A stretch of 64,000 nt of DNA from JAOPZW01 sp963806015. GTDB lineage: Bacteria > Actinomycetota > Thermoleophilia > Solirubrobacterales > Solirubrobacteraceae. The notes below the pieces were generated by a model. That model did no database searches. It was not told the origin of the DNA and saw only the letters and a list, made by a program, of their open reading frames with translations. The stretch is taken from the NCBI GenBank assembly GCA_963806015.1, contig CAWDWM010000002.1:372001-436000 (forward strand), given 5' to 3'. The translations under genes and the position numbers were made by a program. This document shows positions 13,685-22,379 of this stretch, piece after piece. Position 1 is the first letter of the stretch, and each line of letters opens with the position of its first letter.

Positions 13685-16600
13685 GAGCACAGGCCCGCCC
13701 GGCCCGGGCAGGTCGCGCACAGCCCGCGATGAGGGACCTCGGCCACCGGATACTCGCCGGCCAGCAGCGGGGCCGCGGCGTCGCGCAGCCCGCTCTCGAG
13801 CGCCTCCGCGTCACCCTGCTCATAGCGCACCACGGCCGGCTCCCCGGGGCGCTCGAGGAAGAGGTGGGCGACCTCCACAGCCGGCGCCCCCGAGCGCAGC
13901 GCGGCCAGCGCGTAGATGCGCCGCTGCGTGGCGTAGTGGGCCTCGACGAGCACGTCGAGGTCGGCGTCGCCGACGCGGTCCGACTTGTAGTCGACGATCA
14001 GCGCCGCGCCGTCGCCCTCGTGGGCGATGACGTCGACGAAGCCGTTGAGCATCGGCCCGTCGGCCAGCGCGAACGCGAAGGACTGCTCGCGGTGCACGGC
14101 CCGCGCGGCACCCAGCCGCTCGCGCAGGGTGCTGCCGGCGAAGGCGGCGACCATCGCCCGCAGGTCGTCGACGTCGGCGTCGGTGAGCTCGGTGTCGTGC
14201 ATGGCGGCGACGGCGCGGATGGCCTCGGCGTCCGGTGGGGCGGCTCCGGGGCGCAGGTCCAGGGCCTCCAGGAGCTCGTGCACGATCGTGCCGCGCACGC
14301 GCAGCTCGAGCGTCGGGGCCGGCGCCTCGGGATCGCGCAGGTGCGCGGGCGGCTCCTGCTCTGCGAGCCCGAGGCCGCGCTCGAGGTGGAAGCGGTAGGG
14401 GCACTGCGCGTAGCGGCTGAGCGAGGAGTAGCTCAGCGTGGCGGGCGGCGGCGGCGGCGCCACGACGGGCTCGGCCGGCGCCGTCGCCGGGGCCGGGGTG
14501 CTCACCGGGGCCCCGCCGTTGAGCGCGAGCGCGAGCTGCTCGCCGGGCGCGACGGGCGCGGGCGCCTCGAGGCGCAGGACGTTGCTCGCCGGGCTGTTGA
14601 GCACGGTGCGCACCAGGCCGTCGTCGCGCACCGGATCACCGGGATCGAGCGTCGCCACACCGGCGACCAGCGCCGGCGCGATCCAGCTGATCGGCGCCAC
14701 CCCGGGCCCCGGCTGCGGCCAGTTGTCACCCAGGCGCGCGGCGCCGCTGAGGATCAGGCGCTCCTCGGCGCGCGTCATCGCGACGTGCATGACGCGCCGC
14801 TCCTCGGCCTCGTCGGCGGCTCGGCGCTCGGCCTCGATGGCGTCGAAGTCCAGCGCGGTGACCTTGGCGGCGTCCAGCCCAATGAGCCGCAGGCCGACGC
14901 GATCCTCGCTCACGTTCAGGTCGGGCGGGCTGAGATTGCCCCGGCGGCCGAGGTCGGCGATGACGACGACCGGGAACTCCAGGCCCTTGGCGGCGTGGAT
15001 GGTCATCAGGCGCACGGCGTCGAGGCCGCCGAGGTCGACGGGCGCGTCGGGCTCGCGGGCATCGGCCTCGAGCTCGGCGGTGGCGAGGTCGATGAAGCCG
15101 CGCACGTCGCGCCCGCGGCGCGCCTCGTAGGCGGCCGCCATGCGCAGCAGCTTGTGGACGTTGGCCAGCCGTCGCGCGCCGCGCGGCAGCGCGAGCATGT
15201 GCAGGTCGTAGCGGGTGCGGCGCAGCGCGCGCTGGAGGACCTCGTCGAGCCCGAGGCGCGGCGCACGGTCGCGCTCGTCGGCGAACCAGGTACGGAACGC
15301 CTTCAGGCGCCGGGCATCCTCGGGCGCCGGCTCCTGCTCGTGGACCGCCTCCCAGATCGTCGTGCCGCCCTCGCGCGCGTTGAGCGCCAGCAGGGCCAGC
15401 GCGTCCGACGACAGGCCGACCATCGGCGAGGCGAGCAACCCCAGCAGCGCCTCCTCGTCGCGCGGGTTGGCCAGCGCGGCGAGCAGATGGCAGAGGTCGC
15501 GGATCTGCTGGCGTCCCCACCATCCGCTTCCGCCGCCCGCCAGCGTCGGCAGCCCGGCGAGCTCCAGAGCGCGCTCGTAGAGGCCCATCTCGGCCGAGGC
15601 ACGCAGCAGCACGACGATGTCGCGCGGAGCCACGCCCTCCTCGTGCACCAGCGCCCCCACCCGCTGGGCCACGAGGCGCGCCTCGGCCTGCTTGACGGCG
15701 CTCGCGGCGGGCAGCCCCACGCCGAGTGCCTTCGGCGCATCGCCATTCCACGCGTCGGCGTCGGTCAGCAGCAGCTCGACCACCGGCTCGGAGGCCGGCG
15801 GATCGTCGCGGCCGGGGCGCAGCGCCACCCAGCGGTCGTGCAGAGGGCCGAAGCCGTCGTTGAGGGCGCGCAGGATCTCCGGGCGCGAGCGGAAATTGGT
15901 GGCCAGCGTCGCGGTCTGCCCGACCGTCTCCAGGCGGTCGCGGCGCGCGCGGAAGACCTCGACGTCGGCGTGGCGGAAGGCGTAGATGGCCTGCAGCTCG
16001 TCGCCCACCGTGCAGGCGTTGCCGCGCGCCACGAGCTCGAGCAGCTCGAGCTGCAGCGGATTGGTGTCCTGGAACTCGTCGACCATGATGCGCTCGAAGC
16101 GCTCGCGGTAACCGGCGGCGATGCCCGGCTCGCGGACGAGCAGGTCGCGCGCCAGCAGCTCGAGATCGTCGAAGTCGACGCCGGCCCGGGCGCGCTTGGC
16201 CGCCGCGTAGGCGTCGGCGTAGCGCCCCAGCAGCTCGTCGACGAGCGCGAGCGCCGGGACGGCGCGCTGGTCGGCGAGCGCGTGGACGTGGTCGTCGCAC
16301 GCCGCGCGGTAGGCGTCGGCGGCGGGCGTCTTCAGTGCGCCCGCGTTGCGCGCGACCTTCGCGCCCTTCGGATGGGCGCCCGCGCCGGCGTCGAGCGCGA
16401 CGCGGCAGACCTCGAGTGCCTGGCGCGCGGCGTCGACGGCCGCGCCCCCGTTGGCGCCCGCGAGCTCGGCGGCGAACGCGGCGTACGCGCGCTGCAGCGC
16501 GGCGCGGGCGGCGCCGGGATCGGCGGGGCGCGGCGTCGGCAGCGCCGGGCGCGTCTGCCCGCGCGAGCGCAGCGCGTCGTGCGCGCCGACGACCATGCGC

Positions 16601-17073
16601 TGCAGGCGATCGACGGTGTAGGCGGCGGCGAGGTCGAGCGCGTCGGCGCGCGGCGCGGCGAGGAAGTCGGCCAGCGCGGCGTCGAAGGCCTCGCGCTGGG
16701 CGGCGCGGCCGTCGGCCGGATCGAGCACGGAGAAGGCGGGGTCGAGGCCGGCCGCCACCGCATGCGCGCGCAGGATCCGCGCGCAGAAGCCGTGGAAGGT
16801 GGTGATCCATGCCCCTTCGGCCGCGCGCGCGGCCTCGCGCTCGCCGAGCTCGAGCAGGCGCCCGCGCACGCGGGCGCGCAGCTCGCCCGCCGCCTTCTCG
16901 GTGAAGGTGATGGCCAGCACCTGGTCAGCGCGCAGGCCGTCGTGCACGACGGAGGCGACGAAGCGCTCGACCAGCACCGACGTCTTCCCCGAGCCCGCGT
17001 TGGCCGACAGCATGAGGTCGCCCTCGCGACGCGCGATGGCCTGCGCCTGCTCCGGGGTGAAGGGATGGCTCAC
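13648..17073 (-). CDS. UvrD/RecB-like helicase-nuclease (AddA/AdnB-like)
   Basis: The protein starts at GTG 17073, whose GTGA overlaps the stop of its partner, and has 1141 residues. It has superfamily 1A helicase motifs: LSANAGSGKTSVL (Walker A, residues 23-35), MVDEFQDTNPLQ, and later VRLMTIHAAKGLEFPVV. The C-terminal third is a RecB-type PD-(D/E)xK nuclease, with ALIVDYKSDRVGD. Four cysteines (YAQCPYRF and LCATCPGRAGLC) fit the iron-sulphur clamp of AddB/AdnA-type nucleases. The enzyme should resect double-strand breaks together with the 17070-20024 product. The adjacent YihY gene is convergent and overlapping. Confidence 0.92.
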   Translation of the reverse strand: MSHPFTPEQAQAIARREGDLMLSANAGSGKTSVLVERFVASVVHDGLRADQVLAITFTEKAAGELRARVRGRLLELGEREAARAAEGAWITTFHGFCARILRAHAVAAGLDPAFSVLDPADGRAAQREAFDAALADFLAAPRADALDLAAAYTVDRLQRMVVGAHDALRSRGQTRPALPTPRPADPGAARAALQRAYAAFAAELAGANGGAAVDAARQALEVCRVALDAGAGAHPKGAKVARNAGALKTPAADAYRAACDDHVHALADQRAVPALALVDELLGRYADAYAAAKRARAGVDFDDLELLARDLLVREPGIAAGYRERFERIMVDEFQDTNPLQLELLELVARGNACTVGDELQAIYAFRHADVEVFRARRDRLETVGQTATLATNFRSRPEILRALNDGFGPLHDRWVALRPGRDDPPASEPVVELLLTDADAWNGDAPKALGVGLPAASAVKQAEARLVAQRVGALVHEEGVAPRDIVVLLRASAEMGLYERALELAGLPTLAGGGSGWWGRQQIRDLCHLLAALANPRDEEALLGLLASPMVGLSSDALALLALNAREGGTTIWEAVHEQEPAPEDARRLKAFRTWFADERDRAPRLGLDEVLQRALRRTRYDLHMLALPRGARRLANVHKLLRMAAAYEARRGRDVRGFIDLATAELEADAREPDAPVDLGGLDAVRLMTIHAAKGLEFPVVVIADLGRRGNLSPPDLNVSEDRVGLRLIGLDAAKVTALDFDAIEAERRAADEAEERRVMHVAMTRAEERLILSGAARLGDNWPQPGPGVAPISWIAPALVAGVATLDPGDPVRDDGLVRTVLNSPASNVLRLEAPAPVAPGEQLALALNGGAPVSTPAPATAPAEPVVAPPPPPATLSYSSLSRYAQCPYRFHLERGLGLAEQEPPAHLRDPEAPAPTLELRVRGTIVHELLEALDLRPGAAPPDAEAIRAVAAMHDTELTDADVDDLRAMVAAFAGSTLRERLGAARAVHREQSFAFALADGPMLNGFVDVIAHEGDGAALIVDYKSDRVGDADLDVLVEAHYATQRRIYALAALRSGAPAVEVAHLFLERPGEPAVVRYEQGDAEALESGLRDAAAPLLAGEYPVAEVPHRGLCATCPGRAGLCSYPPELTDRALA

Positions 17074-20024
17074 TGCGACGCCGCCTCGCAGCGGCAGATC
17101 GTGGGATGCGCGCAGCCGCCGCCGTAGGCACACGAGGTGGGGTCGGGGACCAGCACACCCGAGCGGATCCCGCGCACCGCCTGCAGCGCGGCGTCCAGGA
17201 CCTCCTGCAGAAGCGCATCGAACTCCGCAGGCGCCAGGCGATCCTTGCCGACGCTGGCCAGGCCCGGATCGGCGCCGTCGAGCAGCAGGCCGCGCGGGCG
17301 CCCGTCGTCGTCGCGGCCGAGCGGCTGATAGAGGCCGCCGACCGCCTCCACGCCGAGCAGCTGCGGCAGCGCCAGCAGGTAGAGCCCGACCTGCAGCCGC
17401 GCGTCCTCCAGCCATTTGGCCTGGGGCGGCGCGCCCTTGCCCTTGTAGTCGTAGACGATCGCCTCCGCGCCGTCCGCGCTGACGTCGATGCGGTCGATGC
17501 GGCCCTGCAGGCGCAGCTCGCCGCCGGCCAGCTCGGCCGGCGCCAGAGCGTCGTCCGGGCCGCCGAAGCGCAGCTCGAACTCCCTCGGCGCGAAGGCCGA
17601 CTGACCGTGCGCCGCCTGCTCGACGTAGCGCAGCAGATCGGCCTCCAGCCGGCGCAGCGCCGCCCGCCGGCGCTCGGCGTTGGGCGAGATGGTGGCATCG
17701 TCGGCGCGCGCGTCGAGGCTGGTACGCAGGAGTGCGCGGGCCTCGTCGAGGCGCTCGGGCGTCAGCGGGCCACCCGCCGACAGCGCGCGCAGCGTGTCCT
17801 CGAGGACGCGGTGGGCGAGATCGCCGCGCAGCATCGGCTCGGGGTCGGGCTCGAGCGCGGTGGGCCGCAGCAACCGGTCGACGAACCACTTGACCGGACA
17901 GGAGGCGTACGCCTCCAGGGCCGAGGCCGACCAGGTGGCGCGCGCGTTGACGAAGCCGAGCACGCGCGCGTCGCGCAGCGAGGCCAGCGCCGGCTCGGGC
18001 GCCCCCGGTCCCGCCGCCACGCGCGCGCGGGCCTCCTCGTTCTCGGTCGGCGCGAGCGCGGCCTCGAAGCCGGCCGCGCCCAGCGGGCGGCGCTGCACCC
18101 GCCCCGCGGCGGCCGCGGCGAAGGCGTCCAGGACGTCGTCGACGAACAGCGAGCGCACGCACGGCTCCCCCTCGTCGTCGGCCGCCGGCCAGCTGAGCGC
18201 GAGCAGCTCGGTCGGGCGGCTGACCACGGCGTAGAGCAGGTAGCGCTCGGCGTCGAGGCGATCCTCGCGCAGGCGCAGGCGCAGCCCGGAGGCGGCGTTG
18301 AGCGCGCGGCGCTCGTCGTCGCCCAGGAACGGCTCGGGGGTGGCGGGGCGCGGGAAGGCGTCCTCGCGCAGGCCGCACAGGAAGACCGCCCGCACCCGCC
18401 GGGCCCGGAGCGCGCGCGGGCTCGTGATGGCCACGAGCCCGGGGCGCGGATCGTCGTGGGCGCGCACCTCGAGGTCGTGCAGCACGCGCGCGAGCTCGCC
18501 GGGCGCGGGCACCAGCGCCCGATCCACGGCTGCCAGGCCGGACCCACCGGCTTCGCCGGCGTGTGCCCCGAGCTCGCCCAGCGCCGCGCGCAGCGCTGCG
18601 CCGACGCGCGCGTCGAGGGCCTCGGGGCCGGCCAGCACCCGCGCGGCGCCACGGTGCGGGGCGGCGAAGAGCGCGCTGCACTCGGCGGCCAGGCGCCGGC
18701 ACAGCGCGGCCGGATCGCCCGCCGCCTCGACGAGGCGGTCGAGCTCGTGCAGGACGAAGTCGGGATGGTGCGCCTCCCACAGCCGGCGTGCCGCGGTCGC
18801 GGTCGCGGCCCCATCCTTGCGCGCGCGCTCCTCGAGCTGATCGGCCAGCCCGGGGCGCGCGAGCTTGCCCGGGGTGCGCAGCCAGGCCAGCAGGTCGTCG
18901 GCGCTGCCGCTGCCCAGCGCGCAGCGCAGCAGGGCGACGACCCCGCGCCCGAGCGCCGTGTGTCCCGCGACGATCGTGCGCTCCAGGGCGAACGGCACCT
19001 CGAGCGCGCCGAAGACCTGCGCGAGCAGTGACGCGTGCTCGCGCGGCTCGCGCAGGACGACGGCGATGTCCTCCGGCGCGAAGCCCTGCTCTGCGATCAG
19101 CCGCGCGACGTGGGCGGCCACCAGCTCGAGCTCGGCGCGCTCCCCGCCGCCCTCGAGCAGCAGCAGCGCATCGCCGGGGTCGGGCCGCCGGCCCGCGGGC
19201 GCCTCGAACAGCGTGCGTTCCAGAGCGTGCAGCGCGGGGCGCGCGTAGTGCTCGGCGCGCGCCGGCAGCTCGACGTGCTCGGGGCCGAGCGCCATGAGCT
19301 CCTGGAAGGTCGCGCCGCGCCCGGCGAAGGCCGCGCGCCCGGGTTCGTAGGAGAGCGCGACGGTGACCGGCGCGCCCGCGTGGACCGCCAGCGTCTCCAC
19401 CGCATCGCGCTCGACCGCGGTGAGGTCGTCGAAGCCGTAGAGGAACACGGGCGTCACGCCCCAGCGCGCGGGCTCCAGACGCAGCATGTCCAGCGCCGCC
19501 TGGTCGTGCAGGACGCGATCGCGGCGGTCAATCGCCCGCAGGGCGTCGCGGTAGGCGCCGTAGAGCCGCGCGAGCTCCTCGGCGTAGACCGCGCGCGCCG
19601 GCTCGCGCTCGCCCCACTCGCGCATGGCGGCCCACCAGCGCCCGGGCTCGATGCGCTGCTCCTCGAGCTCCGACACGAGGCGCAGCAGCGCCTGGACGAA
19701 GCCCGGCGTGGCGGCCGACGCGGCGAGCGCCTGCAGGCGGACGCGAGCGATCGCCGCGCCGGCGACGCGCTCGCGCGCCAGGCGTGACAGGGGCCTGCCC
19801 CCCACCCCCGCCCGGCGCGCGATCTCGCGCATCAGCCCCGAGAAGGCCACGACCCGCACGCCGAAGACCACGCCGTCTCCGGCCAGCTCGCGGCGGTAGT
19901 GGTCGACGTCGGCGAACGTCGGCACGACCAGGATCGGCTCCGCGTCGAGGGCGGCGCGGTACGCGCCCAGCACGAAGCCGGCCTTCTCGGCGTTGGCGGG
20001 ACCGGTGACGAGCGTGAGCGGCAC
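17070..20024 (-). CDS. PD-(D/E)xK helicase-nuclease partner (AddB/AdnA-like)
   Basis: A 984-residue protein encoded just upstream of the UvrD/RecB-like gene, with a GTGA overlap. It begins MPLTLVTGPANAEKAGFVLG, where a Walker A loop would be. The GKT is lost (AEKAG), so ATP hydrolysis here is doubtful, as for the inactive motor of AddB. The middle contains helicase-like helices. The C-terminus holds a nuclease core (AIVYDYKGKGAPPQ, then RLQVGLYLLAL). A four-cysteine cluster is likely: YASCPVKWF and SCAYGGGC with ICRC. The pair would load recombinase after end resection. Confidence 0.9.
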   Translation of the reverse strand: MPLTLVTGPANAEKAGFVLGAYRAALDAEPILVVPTFADVDHYRRELAGDGVVFGVRVVAFSGLMREIARRAGVGGRPLSRLARERVAGAAIARVRLQALAASAATPGFVQALLRLVSELEEQRIEPGRWWAAMREWGEREPARAVYAEELARLYGAYRDALRAIDRRDRVLHDQAALDMLRLEPARWGVTPVFLYGFDDLTAVERDAVETLAVHAGAPVTVALSYEPGRAAFAGRGATFQELMALGPEHVELPARAEHYARPALHALERTLFEAPAGRRPDPGDALLLLEGGGERAELELVAAHVARLIAEQGFAPEDIAVVLREPREHASLLAQVFGALEVPFALERTIVAGHTALGRGVVALLRCALGSGSADDLLAWLRTPGKLARPGLADQLEERARKDGAATATAARRLWEAHHPDFVLHELDRLVEAAGDPAALCRRLAAECSALFAAPHRGAARVLAGPEALDARVGAALRAALGELGAHAGEAGGSGLAAVDRALVPAPGELARVLHDLEVRAHDDPRPGLVAITSPRALRARRVRAVFLCGLREDAFPRPATPEPFLGDDERRALNAASGLRLRLREDRLDAERYLLYAVVSRPTELLALSWPAADDEGEPCVRSLFVDDVLDAFAAAAAGRVQRRPLGAAGFEAALAPTENEEARARVAAGPGAPEPALASLRDARVLGFVNARATWSASALEAYASCPVKWFVDRLLRPTALEPDPEPMLRGDLAHRVLEDTLRALSAGGPLTPERLDEARALLRTSLDARADDATISPNAERRRAALRRLEADLLRYVEQAAHGQSAFAPREFELRFGGPDDALAPAELAGGELRLQGRIDRIDVSADGAEAIVYDYKGKGAPPQAKWLEDARLQVGLYLLALPQLLGVEAVGGLYQPLGRDDDGRPRGLLLDGADPGLASVGKDRLAPAEFDALLQEVLDAALQAVRGIRSGVLVPDPTSCAYGGGCAHPTICRCEAASQ

Positions 20025-20074
20025 GGGTCCCCACAGGGTTGCTCATGGCCCGGAGGTCAGGCCGCCACCGCGCG

Positions 20075-20759
20075 TTACCACTCACTCCATTCGCCCGCCG
20101 CCGACCGCCACGCCGACGTCTGCGGCTCGCCCGCGAACACCGGGCCGAGGTGCTCGTGGCCCAGGCGCAGCTCGTAGAAGGCGTTCATCTGCTCGACGTC
20201 GGTCCACAGGTCGACGCCGAGGATCTCCGGCGCGACCGCCTCGCCCGGGTTGTCGACCCGCGCCCACGTGCTGTGCGACACCAGCCCATGGCGCCGCGCG
20301 GTGTTGATCGTGGCCGCCGCGTAGGCGGTGAACGCGGCGGCGGCCGCATCGAGCGAGCTCACGGCGACGCGCAGCACGCCCACGCCGGTGACCGAGCGGC
20401 CCGACGGCAGGGCGAGATGGTGGTTGCCGAAGCCGCTCGTCGGGCCCCACACGACCGCGTCGCGCTCGGCGAACAGCTGTCCCGCCCCCGCCTGGACCTG
20501 CGGGTCGCCGAAGAACTGGCCGAGACCCGTGAGGCTGTTCCAGTGGTCGATGAAGAGGATCGTGTCGGACCCGTCGTTCACGGCGCTGTAGACGTTGTGG
20601 CTGAGGTCGCCGAGCGCGCGCGCGGCGGCGATGCCCCGCGGTCGCGTTGTGCAGCTCGCGGACGTCGGCCACCGTCGGCGCGGCGACCTTCCCGCGCACC
20701 GTGAGCAGGTACGTCGTGGCGCCGGCGTCGGCGGGCTAGGACACGGCGTGCTCGGACAT
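20075..20759 (-). pseudogene. Broken ABM-like (dimeric alpha-beta barrel) protein gene
   Basis: The intact part reads HNVYSAVNDGSDTILFIDHW, SLTGLGQFFGDPQVQAG and, near the end, HLGPVFAGEPQTSAW. Two similar halves resemble a duplicated antibiotic-biosynthesis-monooxygenase-type fold, but I cannot name the family with confidence. Two lesions interrupt it. From the natural ATG (20759) the frame meets an in-frame TAG after MSEHAVS. Further on, one extra C in the run CCCC at 20634-20637 shifts the frame; removing it would join HNATAG to IAAARALGDL. Both lesions could be sequencing errors, but two in 120 bp argue for decay. It is divergent from DUF2252. Confidence 0.65.
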
Positions 20760-20865
20760 GCTGGCCTCCAGTGGGAGTCGGTTATGTCCTGACGACGTAC
20801 GGATCGCGCCCAGCTCGACATCCCGAGGAAATCCCGGGCCGCGAACTCCGCATAGCGTTGGCGCC

Positions 20866-22263
20866 GTGCATCATCTGCGCGTCCTGCATCCGGCCGACGG
20901 CGTCCGCGCCTTCTACGACGGGCGCATCGAGGGCTACCGCTTCGCCGACGGCTCGGACTACGGTGGTCACATGGATCGCCGCGATCCCGTCGAGATCCTC
21001 GTCCACCAGGCCCGCACCCGGACGCCCGAGCTCGTGCCGATCCGCCACGGCCGCATGCTGCGCTCGCCCTTCGCGTTCTTCCGCGGCGCGGCGGCGATCA
21101 TGGCCTCCGACCTCGCCGACACGCCGGTCAGCGGCCCGCGCGCGCAGCTGTGCGGCGATGCGCACCTCGCCAACTACGGCATATTCGCGGCGCCGGATCG
21201 GCGGCTGGTCTTCGACGTCAACGACTTCGACGAGAGCCTGGCGGGACCCTGGGAATGGGACGTCAAGCGCCTGGCCGCGAGCATGGCGGTCGCAGGCCGC
21301 GACCGCGGGTTCGGCGGCCGCGCCCGGCGCGACGCGGTGCGCGGGACGGCGCGGGCGTACCGCAAGGCGATGCGGCGCTTCGCCGCGATGCGCACGATCG
21401 ACGTCTGGTACGCCCGCATCGACGAAGAGCGCGTGTCGCAGTACCTCACCGGATCCCAGCGCAAGGACCTGAGCAAGGCGGCGGCCAAGGCCCGGCGCAA
21501 GGACAGCCTGCGCGCATTGGCCAAGCTGACCTACGAGGTCGAGGGGCAGCCCCGGATCGTCAGCGACCCGCCGCTCGTGGTGCCGATCGCCGAGCTCGCG
21601 GGCGCCGAGGACGCCGAGCTGGTCCGCGAGCGCATCGCCGGCTACGTGCGCGACTACCAGAAGACCCTGCATCACAACCGGCGCCATCTGCTGGGGAGCT
21701 ACCACCTCGTCGACGTCGCGCACAAGGTGGTCGGGGTGGGCAGCGTGGGGACGCGCTGCTGGATCGTGCTGCTGCTCGGAAGCGACGCCTCCGACCCGCT
21801 GTTCCTGCAGGTCAAGGAGGCCGAGCCGTCGGTGCTCGAGACCTACGCGGCGGGCCGGCGCCGGGCGATCAACCAGGGACGGCGCGTCGTCGAGGGCCAG
21901 CAGCTCATGCAGTCGGCCAGCGACGTGTTCCTCGGATGGCTGCGCGTGGACGAGGACCTCGACGGGCGCCGCCGCGACTACTACGTCCGCCAGCTGTGGG
22001 ACGCGAAGGGCTCGGCGCCCATCGAGACCATGTCCGCGGCCGAGCTGGCCGACTACGGCACGGTCTGTGGCTGGACGCTCGCCCGCGCCCATGCGCGCTC
22101 AGGCGACCGCCTCGCGATCGCGGCGAGCGTCGGCCGCGGCGACGGCTTCGACCGCGAGCTCGCCCGGTTCGCCGAGGCCTACGCCGACCAGAACGAGCGC
22201 GACTACGACGCGCTCGCGGCCGCGGTGAAGGCCGGCGTCGTCGCGGCCGATCCCGGCCGCTGA
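20866..22263 (+). CDS. DUF2252 domain-containing protein
   Basis: From GTG 20866 the protein has 465 residues; ATG 20971 is a shorter alternative. DUF2252 proteins have a kinase-like fold. The pattern here includes MLRSPFAFFRGAAAIMA, LCGDAHLANYGIF (reminiscent of the HxDxxxxN loop of aminoglycoside phosphotransferases), and FDVNDFDESLAGPWEWD. A later helix reads GWTLARAHARSGD. Function is unknown; phosphotransfer to a small molecule is plausible. The gene is divergent from the broken gene at 20759. Confidence 0.88.
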   Translation: MHHLRVLHPADGVRAFYDGRIEGYRFADGSDYGGHMDRRDPVEILVHQARTRTPELVPIRHGRMLRSPFAFFRGAAAIMASDLADTPVSGPRAQLCGDAHLANYGIFAAPDRRLVFDVNDFDESLAGPWEWDVKRLAASMAVAGRDRGFGGRARRDAVRGTARAYRKAMRRFAAMRTIDVWYARIDEERVSQYLTGSQRKDLSKAAAKARRKDSLRALAKLTYEVEGQPRIVSDPPLVVPIAELAGAEDAELVRERIAGYVRDYQKTLHHNRRHLLGSYHLVDVAHKVVGVGSVGTRCWIVLLLGSDASDPLFLQVKEAEPSVLETYAAGRRRAINQGRRVVEGQQLMQSASDVFLGWLRVDEDLDGRRRDYYVRQLWDAKGSAPIETMSAAELADYGTVCGWTLARAHARSGDRLAIAASVGRGDGFDRELARFAEAYADQNERDYDALAAAVKAGVVAADPGR

Positions 22264-22308
22264 GCTCTGGATACGCGCTGGCGGCCCCGGTACCGTCAGC
22301 CGGTCTCC

Positions 22309-22333
22309 GTTACGGGGGGTGATGCCTGGGTCT
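22309..22333 (+). promoter_or_regulatory. Weak SigB-like promoter candidate before the secreted protein gene
   Basis: GTTA (22309-22312), a 15-nt spacer and GGGTCT (22328-22333) resemble GTTT-N15-GGGTAT with one mismatch in each box. It lies about 45 nt before the ATG of 22380. In such GC-rich DNA a match this loose can occur by chance. Confidence 0.25.
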
Positions 22334-22379
22334 GTTGGCGAGAAGCGGTCAACCTTTCAGCACTGTCTCGGAGGGATGA

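Noticed and set aside
13471..17127. Very long open frame on the plus strand opposite the helicase-nuclease gene
   Set aside because: Its product is a low-complexity Arg/Gly/Ala/Val/His-rich string without domains, exactly antisense to a gene with clear helicase and nuclease motifs. High GC content produces such frames.
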